Shown here: piece after piece, positions 9,337-18,349 of the stretch | Layout: each line of letters begins with the position of its first letter | Numbering within the stretch: position 1 is the stretch's first letter | From: Henriciella sp. | Lineage (GTDB): Bacteria > Pseudomonadota > Alphaproteobacteria > Caulobacterales > Hyphomonadaceae | DNA length: 64,000 nucleotides | Assembly: GCA_017642885.1 (NCBI GenBank) | Contig: JAEPOM010000003.1 | Coordinates: 62,001 to 126,000 of the forward strand | Reading direction: 5' to 3' | Position numbers and translations under genes: made by a program | Notes under the pieces: generated by a model | Told to the model about the DNA's origin: nothing | The model's input: the letters and a program-made list of their open reading frames with translations, nothing else | Databases searched by the model: none

Positions 9337-9633
9337 CTAGTAACCGCAGGATTCCATTGTTGAGCGAGTGTCCGCCTCGATTGCCGCGACTTTGCCTGCG
9401 CGACCCTGATCCTCTGGAGCGCTCGCGATATCGTGCCATTGCGCCTCAGTCATTTTCTCGTTCATACAAGCGCAAGTTTGCATGATATTCGCTTCAGGGA
9501 AATCTGCTCTTTCTTCTTCTGCGATCCCGACAAGGCAAGCCGCGTACCAATCTTCAGATTCGCTTCCTGAGCACCCAGTCATTACCGTCAACAACGACAC
9601 CACGAGGATAACTGTATGGACGTGATTTATCAT
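9337..9633 (-). CDS. hypothetical lipoprotein
   Basis: MINHVHTVILVVSLLTVMTGC lipobox; internal start preferred over 9702. Confidence 0.55.
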   Translation of the reverse strand: MINHVHTVILVVSLLTVMTGCSGSESEDWYAACLVGIAEEERADFPEANIMQTCACMNEKMTEAQWHDIASAPEDQGRAGKVAAIEADTRSTMESCGY

Positions 9634-9792
9634 TCCACAAAGGCCTTTGATTTCAAATTGATATGCAGTCGGGTCACACGACGATATACGCTCGATCGGC
9701 ATCGTTCTTGTCTGTCAGCGCCATGCTGCTTGTATATGAGTGCAACTGGAGCAACGGGGGTTTTAGTCCCGTGTGCGACGGGTCTTGTCGAA

Positions 9793-12700
9793 TTATTCTG
9801 CCTTTAGCCGAATAAGAAGTTCTTTTGCGTCGACGTCGTCGCCCGGCTGAACCGCTACGAACTCAACTATACCATTCGAAGCTGATTGAAGTGTGGATTC
9901 CATCTTCATGGCTTCCATTGCGATCAGTACATCTCCCTTTTTGATCTTGTCACCGATTTGCACCGCAACCGATACTATTCTCCCCGGCATCGGGGCGCCA
10001 ACTTGATTGACATCCTGTGGATCGGCCAGAGGACGGGAAGAAGATACAACGGCAGCAACATCTTCTTGTACTTTTATTGTTCGTGGTTGACCATTCAGTT
10101 CGAAGAAGACGCTATGCCATCCAGTTTCAGATCTTTCGGAAACACTGACCAGGGTTATTTCCAATGTCTTGCCTTTTTCAAGCTCAACTGAAATGGATTC
10201 GCCTGGATTCATACCATAGAAAAAAACGGGCGTCGGTAGGGCACTCACAGGACCATATTGATTCAAGTGAGCGCGGTAGGTTGCGACAATTTCGGGGTAC
10301 AGGGTCGCGCTGATCGTTTCTTGATCGCTTGGCCTGCGACCGTCCTCACAATGAGCAAGGTTTGCTTCTATGGAAGAGAAATTTGCTGGTTCCAATTTCG
10401 CCCCGGGTCGTTCAAGGAGAGGTTTGTGACCTTTAAGCGCTTTCTTTTGAAGCGTCTTAGGCCACCCTCCTTTGGGTTGACCAAGTTCACCGCGTAGCAT
10501 GGAAATGGTTGAATCAGGAAAGGCGACGTCCTTCGCTGGGTCCTCGACATCTTTCCGACTGAGACCTTGGGAAACCATCATTAATGCCAAATCACCAACG
10601 ACTTTCGAAGATGGTGTGACTTTGACGATGTCACCAAACATCATATTCGCCTGGGCATATGCGTCTGCGATTTCAGCCCACCGATCGAGTAACCCAAGAC
10701 TCGCGGCTTGGGCTTGCAAGTTAGTGAACTGTCCGCCCGGCATCTCGTGAAGATAAACTTCAGATGCCGGGGCCTTATTCTCAGTTTCAAACGCCGCGTA
10801 TTGCGACCGAACCGCTTGCCAATAATTTGAGATCTCTCGCACCGCGTATGGATCTAAACCTGTGTCCCTGGGTGAGAACTTCATCGACTCGACCAACGAA
10901 CCAAGACAGGGTTGAGAGGTGGTCCCGGACAAAGAGTCCATTGCCGTGTCCACAATATCGACTCCGGCTTCGCTTGCGGCAAACAGTGTAGCGGCCGAGA
11001 TTCCACTTGTGTCGTGTGTGTGCAAATGAAGCGGCAATCCAGTCGCGGCCTTGAGTTCTTTGACCAGTAATCTAGCGGCATCGGGTTTCAATAACCCGGC
11101 CATATCTTTTAACCCCAATATGTGAATGCCCTGCGATTTAAGATCGATTGCTAGCTCGACATAGTAATCGAGGTCATACTTCGTTCGCGCCGGATTAAGG
11201 ACATCTCCAGTATAGCAAATTGTGCCCTCGCAAACACGTTCGCTCTCCAGCACCGCGGCAATCGCTACCTTCATATTCTCGGTCCAATTGAGACTATCGA
11301 AAACACGAAACAAGTCCACACCAGTCTCTGCTGCGCGCGCGACGAATGCCTGCACCACATTGTCTGGATAGTTCTTGTAACCAACCGCGTTTGAGGCACG
11401 CAGCAGCATTTGCAGAAGTATATTGGGCACTTTTTCGCGGATTTCGGTGAGCCGCTGCCACGGGTCTTCTTTCAGAAAGCGGTAAGCCACATCAAATGTA
11501 GCTCCGCCCCAACACTCGAGGGAAAATAGGTTATGCAGCTTGTCAGCATAAACAGGCGCAATTTTGAACATATCATAACTGCGCATCCGGGTTGCGAGCA
11601 GAGACTGGTGCGCATCGCGCATCGTGGTATCAGTGACCAAAAGCCGGTTTTCCCCCAGAACGTAATCGGCGACGGCTTGAGGTCCTTTCGTCTCTAGAAG
11701 CGTTTTTATTCCTTGAGGACATGGCGTCTGGTGAAGTTTTGGTACATTCGCTCGGCGGAAACCTTCCGGGCGAGGGCAATTTTTAACGTCCGGGTGACCG
11801 CGTACCGTGGTTTCTGCGATATAGGTGAGAAGCTTGGTTGCTCGATCCTTACGATTAGAAAAATTGAATAAGTCAGGCGTCGTGTCGATGAAATTTGTCG
11901 TGTAATTCTCATTCAAAAAGCCAGGATGCCTTAGCAGGTTCCCCACAAAATCGATGTTCGTACTGACCCCGCGCACGCGGAATTCGCGCAATGAACGATC
12001 GAGTCGCGCGAGCGCGATTTGAGAGCTCTGTCCCCAGGCTGTGACTTTGGCGAGCAGGCTATCGTAGAAACGCGTGATGACGGCTCCAGAATAAGCTGTT
12101 CCGCCATCCAAACGAATTCCCATACCATTTGCGGGCCGATAGGCGGTGATGCGACCATAGTCGGGAATGAAGTTGTTTTGCGGATCCTCGGTCGTCACCC
12201 GGCATTGTATGGCATGTCCATTCAATGGTACGTCGGCTTGAAAGTTGATACCGGTCGCCTCGGCTAGCGCGACCCCACTCGCGATCAAAATCTGAGCGCG
12301 CACAATATCAATGCCTGTAACTTGTTCGGTGACGGTGTGCTCGACCTGCACGCGCGGATTCACTTCAATGAAAAAGAACTCACCCGAATCCATATCCATC
12401 AAGAACTCGACGGTTCCTGCATTGCAATACTTCACGTGGCTGCCAATTTTTTTTGCGAGCGCGCACACGTATTCTCTTTGTGTTTGATTCAAATACGGTG
12501 CCGGCGCTCGTTCCACGACTTTCTGGTTTCGGCGCTGGATTGAGCAGTCGCGTTCCCAAAGATGAAAAAGGTTCGCGCTAACGTCACCTAAGATTTGCAC
12601 CTCAACATGCCGTGCCCGCTCAATCAGCTTCTCTAGAAATCCTTCTCCATTTCCAAACGCTGTTTCAGCCTCTCGTCTTCCCTCAAGAATATTGCGTTCC

Positions 12701-13236
12701 AGCTCTTCCGGACCAGAGATAGCGCGCATCCCTCGGCCTCCTCCGCCCCAAGACGCTTTCAGCATGAGCGGATACCCGATCAATGCGGCTTCCTTTTTTA
12801 TCTGATCAAAATCATTTCCCAGAACGCCGCTGGCGGGAATGACGGGCACACCGGCCTCAATCGCTATTCGCCGAGCCGATGCTTTATCCCCAAGCTGACG
12901 CATGGTCTCCGATTTTGGCCCAATAAAGACCAGACCCGCGGCGTCGCACGCGTCTACAAAGTCTGGATTTTCGGAGAGAAATCCATACCCGGGATGGATC
13001 GCATCTGCGTTGGCGTGCTTCGCCACGCGAATAATTTCATCAACTTCCAGATAAGCTTCTACCGGCCCCAGATCTTCGCCAATTAGATAGGATTCATCCG
13101 CTTTGAAACGATGAAGCGCGAGCCGATCCTCTTTAGAATAGACGGCGACCGTTTGCAGTCCCAACTCATTAGCTGCGCGCATGACACGGATGGCGATTTC
13201 ACTTCGATTGGCAATCAGGATTTTTTTAATGGGCAT
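9793..13236 (-). CDS. pyc: pyruvate carboxylase
   Basis: 1147 aa; biotin carboxylase + carboxyltransferase domains; biotinylation motif IAMEAMKMES. Confidence 0.95.
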   Translation of the reverse strand: MPIKKILIANRSEIAIRVMRAANELGLQTVAVYSKEDRLALHRFKADESYLIGEDLGPVEAYLEVDEIIRVAKHANADAIHPGYGFLSENPDFVDACDAAGLVFIGPKSETMRQLGDKASARRIAIEAGVPVIPASGVLGNDFDQIKKEAALIGYPLMLKASWGGGGRGMRAISGPEELERNILEGRREAETAFGNGEGFLEKLIERARHVEVQILGDVSANLFHLWERDCSIQRRNQKVVERAPAPYLNQTQREYVCALAKKIGSHVKYCNAGTVEFLMDMDSGEFFFIEVNPRVQVEHTVTEQVTGIDIVRAQILIASGVALAEATGINFQADVPLNGHAIQCRVTTEDPQNNFIPDYGRITAYRPANGMGIRLDGGTAYSGAVITRFYDSLLAKVTAWGQSSQIALARLDRSLREFRVRGVSTNIDFVGNLLRHPGFLNENYTTNFIDTTPDLFNFSNRKDRATKLLTYIAETTVRGHPDVKNCPRPEGFRRANVPKLHQTPCPQGIKTLLETKGPQAVADYVLGENRLLVTDTTMRDAHQSLLATRMRSYDMFKIAPVYADKLHNLFSLECWGGATFDVAYRFLKEDPWQRLTEIREKVPNILLQMLLRASNAVGYKNYPDNVVQAFVARAAETGVDLFRVFDSLNWTENMKVAIAAVLESERVCEGTICYTGDVLNPARTKYDLDYYVELAIDLKSQGIHILGLKDMAGLLKPDAARLLVKELKAATGLPLHLHTHDTSGISAATLFAASEAGVDIVDTAMDSLSGTTSQPCLGSLVESMKFSPRDTGLDPYAVREISNYWQAVRSQYAAFETENKAPASEVYLHEMPGGQFTNLQAQAASLGLLDRWAEIADAYAQANMMFGDIVKVTPSSKVVGDLALMMVSQGLSRKDVEDPAKDVAFPDSTISMLRGELGQPKGGWPKTLQKKALKGHKPLLERPGAKLEPANFSSIEANLAHCEDGRRPSDQETISATLYPEIVATYRAHLNQYGPVSALPTPVFFYGMNPGESISVELEKGKTLEITLVSVSERSETGWHSVFFELNGQPRTIKVQEDVAAVVSSSRPLADPQDVNQVGAPMPGRIVSVAVQIGDKIKKGDVLIAMEAMKMESTLQSASNGIVEFVAVQPGDDVDAKELLIRLKAE

Positions 13237-13380
13237 GTATCGGTTTTCAAACTTTAACGAACGCTGCCGCGTCTAGGGCACGCTTGGCTGTTCTAGTGAC
13301 GAAGAAGAGGTAGAAAGAGCACCAACGGGAAGGACTCGGCGCTTCCATTTCGGGCGGAATACAACGGTTGGCTGTGTTAA

Positions 13381-15357
13381 TCAGGTGCATTCGCGGTTCT
13401 GCCTGTTCTCGATCAAATCCTCGACCACTTCCGGTTCCGCCAGGGTCGAGGTGTCGCCGAGATTGTCGAAACTGTCTTCGGCGATCTTGCGCAGGATGCG
13501 GCGCATGATCTTGCCGGAGCGAGTTTTGGGTAGGCCGGCGGCAAACTGGATGAGATCCGGTGAGGCGATCGGGCCGATCTCCGTCCGGACATGCTGGACC
13601 AGGCTCTTCTTCAGCTCGTCATTACCCTCGACGCCCGCGACCGGAGTCACATAGGCATAGATGCCCTGACCCTTAATCTCATGCGGATAGCCGACCACCG
13701 CGGCCTCAGCGACCGCGTCATGGGCGACCAGCGAGCTTTCCACTTCGGCGGTCCCCATACGGTGGCCTGAGACATTGATCACATCATCGACCCGGCCCGT
13801 GATCCAATAGAATCCATCCTCGTCGCGCCGGCAGCCATCGCCGGTAAAATAAGTGCCGGGATAGGCCGAGAAATAGGTCTCGATGAAGCGCTGATGGTCG
13901 CCATAGACGGTGCGCATCTGGCCTGGCCAGCTTTTCGTGATGATCAGATTGCCTTCCGTGGCCCCGGCTAACTCTGCGCCCTCGGCATCCACCAGTTTCG
14001 GCTCGATCCCGAAGAAGGGATGGCTGGCCGCGCCGGGCTTCATGTCTGTCGCACCAGGCAGCGGCACCATCATGCAGGCGCCAGTCTCGGTCTGCCAATA
14101 CGTGTCGACGATCGGGCAGCGCGCCTCACCCACCGTGTGATAATACCATTCCCAGGCTTCTGGATTGATCGGTTCGCCAACTGAGCCGAGGAGGCGCAGG
14201 CTCGACCGGCTGGTTGATCTGACCGGTCCCTCGCCTTCGCGCATCAGGGCGCGGATCGCCGTCGGGGCGGTGTAGAAGATCGTCACCTGATGCTTGTCGC
14301 AGGCCTGCCAGAAGCGGCTCGCATCCGGATAAGTCGGCACGCCCTCAAACATCATGCTCGTGGCGCCATTGGCGAGCGGGCCATAGACAATATAGCTATG
14401 CCCGGTGACCCAGCCGACATCGGCCGAGCACCAGTAGACATCGCCTTCCTTCAGGTCGAAGACATATTCATGGGTCATCGAAGCCCAGACCAGATAGCCG
14501 CCGGTGGTGTGCAGCACGCCTTTTGGTTTGCCAGTTGAGCCTGACGTATAGAGGATGAAGAGCGGATCTTCGGCATTCATCGGCTCAGGCGGGCAATCAG
14601 AGCTGACCTCAGCGCCGGCCTCATGCAGCCAGATGTCTCGTCCGTCAGTCATGTTCACGGGATTACCGGTGCGGCGCACGACGAGGACTTTCTCGACCAG
14701 GCCGCCAGCCAGGTCGCAGGCCGCATCGGCATTCTTCTTCAGCGGCACGATCCGGCCGCCGCGCACGCCTTCATCGGCGGTGATCATGAACTGGCTGTCG
14801 CAATCGGTGATCCGGCCCGCCAGCGCCTCCGGCGAAAACCCGCCAAAGACAATCGAGTGGACCGCCCCAATCCGAGCACAGGCCAACATCGCATAGGCCG
14901 CCTCCAGGATCATCGGCATATAGATCGTCACCCGGTCGCCCTTCTTGACGCCCATCTCTTTGAGGACATTGGCAAACCGGCAAACCGCGCCATGCAGCTG
15001 CTTGTAGGTCACTGTCGCATCATCAGACGGGTCATCGCCTTCCCAGATGAGCGCCACCTTGTCGCCGCGGGTCGCAAGGTGGCGATCAATGCAATTATAA
15101 GCGACATTCAGCTCGCCATCCGAGAACCAGCGCACATGCAGGTCTGACTTGTCCCAGGACACATCCTTGACCTTTGTGTAGGGCTTCGACCAGTCGAGCC
15201 GCTTGCCTTGTTCGCCCCAGAATGCCTCCGGGTCGGCAATCGACGCGGCATACATTTCGCGATATTGCTCAGGCGAGAGATTGGCCTTTGCGGCAAAGTC
15301 CGAAGGGACGGGATATGATAGTGTTTCAGCGTTGGCCATATCAGTCGAATCCTTCAA
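13381..15357 (-). CDS. acs: acetyl-CoA synthetase (island copy)
   Basis: [18 protein letters not shown] motif; near-identical to 31316..33259. Confidence 0.95.
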   Translation of the reverse strand: MKDSTDMANAETLSYPVPSDFAAKANLSPEQYREMYAASIADPEAFWGEQGKRLDWSKPYTKVKDVSWDKSDLHVRWFSDGELNVAYNCIDRHLATRGDKVALIWEGDDPSDDATVTYKQLHGAVCRFANVLKEMGVKKGDRVTIYMPMILEAAYAMLACARIGAVHSIVFGGFSPEALAGRITDCDSQFMITADEGVRGGRIVPLKKNADAACDLAGGLVEKVLVVRRTGNPVNMTDGRDIWLHEAGAEVSSDCPPEPMNAEDPLFILYTSGSTGKPKGVLHTTGGYLVWASMTHEYVFDLKEGDVYWCSADVGWVTGHSYIVYGPLANGATSMMFEGVPTYPDASRFWQACDKHQVTIFYTAPTAIRALMREGEGPVRSTSRSSLRLLGSVGEPINPEAWEWYYHTVGEARCPIVDTYWQTETGACMMVPLPGATDMKPGAASHPFFGIEPKLVDAEGAELAGATEGNLIITKSWPGQMRTVYGDHQRFIETYFSAYPGTYFTGDGCRRDEDGFYWITGRVDDVINVSGHRMGTAEVESSLVAHDAVAEAAVVGYPHEIKGQGIYAYVTPVAGVEGNDELKKSLVQHVRTEIGPIASPDLIQFAAGLPKTRSGKIMRRILRKIAEDSFDNLGDTSTLAEPEVVEDLIENRQNRECT

Positions 15358-15370
15358 TCTACGAAGTCAC

Positions 15371-17116
15371 TTACTTCCAGAATTTCAGCCGGGACGTTTT
15401 TCCAATGCCAGGGTTGAGACTATTGGTGGGGTCAAGTGCTTTATAGAACGCAGCCAACTCGGGCTTCGCAAGATAGAGGTGACCGACATTGTGTTCAGCA
15501 GGACATTGCGCTCCGCCTCGTTCCAGATGCTCAACTAGTTCTTGCTCAAAAGTGTGACCATCGACCCCATTCTCAACGATGAAGTCTAGGTGGAAGACGT
15601 TGCAAAAGAAATGACCATAGACGAACAACGCTTTGACTTTGGGTTTGAGCTGTGAAGGCACAAGATCATCCCAGGAGACGTCGTTTCGACGTAGCGCGAC
15701 ATCTACCGCGACAAGACGAGTCTTTTTTTTATAAGTGAGGGCATCATAGCGGATTGCAGCGCCTGCAGAGACGAACCGATGCTGAAACACTTCATCGCCT
15801 TCATCTTGTGAGCACTCCAAACATTCAACTTCCGTAGAAGTCGATATTTTTGCAAGTTCTTTTCGAACTGTATCGACCTGCGTTCCGTCAACTTTCAACA
15901 GGAGAGAATGGGCGAATTGGGCACCCTGGGATTTGAGGGTTTTGCTCATCGCATATGGAAAAGGCGAAGCAATAAATTGAAGGGCCTTGTCGCTAAAGAA
16001 AGAAATAGGAAGTCGAAGTCGACGACACCACCGATCAAGCGCATTCTTGAGACTGAAGAGCAATGGTAAGCGATTAGTTCCCAACAACTTTATCGCTAAA
16101 AATGAGTCTTTCGCGTAAGTCATTGCCGCCTGAAAAATCGTGCGATCCATGTATTCGGCCGCGATCGGAACGATATTGAGATCCATCAAAAAACGTCGTT
16201 TGATTTGGTTTAGTGCAGACGCTTTGTTTGTGCTAATCGCAAACACGTGAGTAGATTTTGGTTTCTCAAAACTATCAAGCCGAAGTGCAAACACAATCAC
16301 TCGGCCGGCACTGCCTGATGCTTCGAACAGCCCACGTGGATCAGCATTATAACGCGCTGGCGTTGACTCATCTAAACCACGCACATGTTCGTGATAGTCG
16401 GGAGACGAGCAGTGGCGGTTTGAAATACTATCCGGTTCGACTTCGTAGTTCCCGCTCTGCAAGTTGTTTAAGATCTCTTCCGGCGTTGACCCAAGGTCTA
16501 CGCCAAGGTGATTGATGAGATGGAGCTCTCCATTTGCATCGACCTTAGCATAAACAGCGGCTTCGGTATAAGCTGGCCCACGTTGCACCAACGCACCACC
16601 GGAATTATTGCACACACCGCCGAAAACAGAAGCACCTATGCAGGACGATCCGATTTCCGAGTGCGGACTGCGATCATAAGAAGCAAGTTCGTTTTCAAGT
16701 TCATAAAGTGTTGAACCAGGCAGACAAATGACCTGTCGGCCTTGGAGCACCGGGCGAATACCCTTCAATCTCAATGTGTTCACAACGACAACGTCACGAT
16801 CATAAGCACCAAAAGGTGTAGATCCACCCGTTAATCCGGTATTGGCCGCTTGCATGATTAGGATTTTATTGGCGCGCATGCACGCCAAAGCTACCTGCCA
16901 TAACTCAAAAAGCGATCCGGGCAACACGACCGCAACCGCGTCGCCCGAACCGACTCGATAACCGACAGTATATCGGAGGATAACGTCACTACCTGTCAGC
17001 ACATAGCGACGCCCAGCGATTTGAGTCAGTTGATCAATGAAGCGGATCGTGCACCTTTTCGCAATTGGTTTAGAGCCAAGTTGCGTGCTAACCGACTGGG
17101 GTGAATTACCCGACAT
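15371..17116 (-). CDS. dld: quinone-dependent D-lactate dehydrogenase
   Basis: E. coli Dld-type blocks: QAANTGLTGGSTPFG, HSEIGSSCIGASVFGGVCNNSGGALVQRGPAYTE, PAEHNVGHLY, DPTNSLNPGIGKTS. Confidence 0.9.
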   Translation of the reverse strand: MSGNSPQSVSTQLGSKPIAKRCTIRFIDQLTQIAGRRYVLTGSDVILRYTVGYRVGSGDAVAVVLPGSLFELWQVALACMRANKILIMQAANTGLTGGSTPFGAYDRDVVVVNTLRLKGIRPVLQGRQVICLPGSTLYELENELASYDRSPHSEIGSSCIGASVFGGVCNNSGGALVQRGPAYTEAAVYAKVDANGELHLINHLGVDLGSTPEEILNNLQSGNYEVEPDSISNRHCSSPDYHEHVRGLDESTPARYNADPRGLFEASGSAGRVIVFALRLDSFEKPKSTHVFAISTNKASALNQIKRRFLMDLNIVPIAAEYMDRTIFQAAMTYAKDSFLAIKLLGTNRLPLLFSLKNALDRWCRRLRLPISFFSDKALQFIASPFPYAMSKTLKSQGAQFAHSLLLKVDGTQVDTVRKELAKISTSTEVECLECSQDEGDEVFQHRFVSAGAAIRYDALTYKKKTRLVAVDVALRRNDVSWDDLVPSQLKPKVKALFVYGHFFCNVFHLDFIVENGVDGHTFEQELVEHLERGGAQCPAEHNVGHLYLAKPELAAFYKALDPTNSLNPGIGKTSRLKFWK

Positions 17117-17146
17117 TGTGTTGTTTCAACCACTCAATCTTCGAGC

Positions 17147-18295
17147 CTAGGCCTTCTCGAGTACTTCCTTAATTGACCCTTCCCAAACCTCTTGGGCTGC
17201 CTGCCACGTGACCACCGCGAGTGTGTCGCCGTTTTCTTCGTTGACCATCTGCAATGGCCCAAGGAAAGTCATGTAAAACTCGCTATCGATTGGGAAGAAA
17301 GTCCGACCATGAAACGCTTGGCAAGACTCGTATCCATAAGCGGGTGCCACAACCGTCTCACCTCCGTCATTTACGCCACCGCGAACTTCCATTCGTCCCT
17401 TGGTTAAAAAATACTCGCCCGGGCCAATGTGGTAATGGCTGGCAAAGCTCGACCCTGCGGGACAATCGAAGATCGCGGCCCAGGACCCGAGTTCCGGGGC
17501 AACATTCAGAAGTTTCCAGCGAATTCCTCCGCCGCTGAATGCTTCAGGAAACGGAACCCATGGTAGATCGTCTAGCTCTACAGCGCGACCTTCGACCGGG
17601 TCATAGTGATTGGGTAATTTGGACATATCAATTTTGCTCCCTTTGGTTTGTGATTGTGTGGCGCTGCTTTTCGCTGCAGCGGGTTTATCTTTTCGTTTGA
17701 ACAGTCCCATGTCTGGGCTCCCCTCATCTTCTTCTGTTTGTGGAATGGCGCCGGCATCGCGACACAGCCTTGTCAGGCTGGTAGCCTCTAAGATTTCAAT
17801 CCAGTAGCCATCAGGATCTTGAACAAAGGCCAGGCCCTTCATGCTGCCTTCTTCGGGGCGCTTGACGAACGTTACGCCCATCCGATCGAACCGCTGGCAC
17901 GCCCGAGCCACATCGGGAACGGATAATCCGATATGGCCAAATCCACGCGGGTCTGCGTTGCCATTGTGATAGACGTCGCCTTCCTCAGTTTCTGTTCCCC
18001 AATTGTGGGTGAGCTCGAGCATGGCGCGTTGCTTAAACACAAACTCTGTACGACCGGCCGCGGTCGCGGGGAGCGGTCCGTCCTCCGGACTAAGATATCC
18101 CAGGAAAAACAACGTGAACTTCATGTCCGGAAAGTCGAGTTGTTTCAACAAGACCATGCCCAGGACGTCCTGGTAGAAATTCAAGGACCTTTCCGGGTCT
18201 TTTATTCGCAACATTGTCTGATTGAAAACGAAGCCATCGGTCTCTTTTGCTTCGTTTACTGTACTGGACGGTTGTTCGTATTTCTTAGGTTTCAC
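17147..18295 (-). CDS. glyoxalase I (lactoylglutathione lyase) fused to Dke1-like acetylacetone-cleaving cupin
   Basis: N-term MLRIKDPERSLNFYQDVLGM...GFGHIGLSVPDV..DPDGYWIEI; C-term cupin FASHYHIGPGEYFLTKGRMEVRGG...YGYESCQAFHGRT. Confidence 0.85.
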   Translation of the reverse strand: MKPKKYEQPSSTVNEAKETDGFVFNQTMLRIKDPERSLNFYQDVLGMVLLKQLDFPDMKFTLFFLGYLSPEDGPLPATAAGRTEFVFKQRAMLELTHNWGTETEEGDVYHNGNADPRGFGHIGLSVPDVARACQRFDRMGVTFVKRPEEGSMKGLAFVQDPDGYWIEILEATSLTRLCRDAGAIPQTEEDEGSPDMGLFKRKDKPAAAKSSATQSQTKGSKIDMSKLPNHYDPVEGRAVELDDLPWVPFPEAFSGGGIRWKLLNVAPELGSWAAIFDCPAGSSFASHYHIGPGEYFLTKGRMEVRGGVNDGGETVVAPAYGYESCQAFHGRTFFPIDSEFYMTFLGPLQMVNEENGDTLAVVTWQAAQEVWEGSIKEVLEKA

Positions 18296-18316
18296 GAGAT
18301 GCCAACTCCGTAAATC

Positions 18317-18341
18317 ATGCCCGGCCGTGCAGGCCGGGCAT
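18317..18341 (-). other. intercistronic hairpin between TonB receptor and glyoxalase-cupin genes
   Basis: ATGCCCGGCC...GGCCGGGCAT 10-bp perfect inverted repeat. Confidence 0.6.
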
Positions 18342-18349
18342 TTGTTGCG

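Noticed and set aside
14623-15147. 174-aa antisense ORF in acs, also present at 32549..33037
   Set aside because: Apparent conservation only reflects the two near-identical acs copies.
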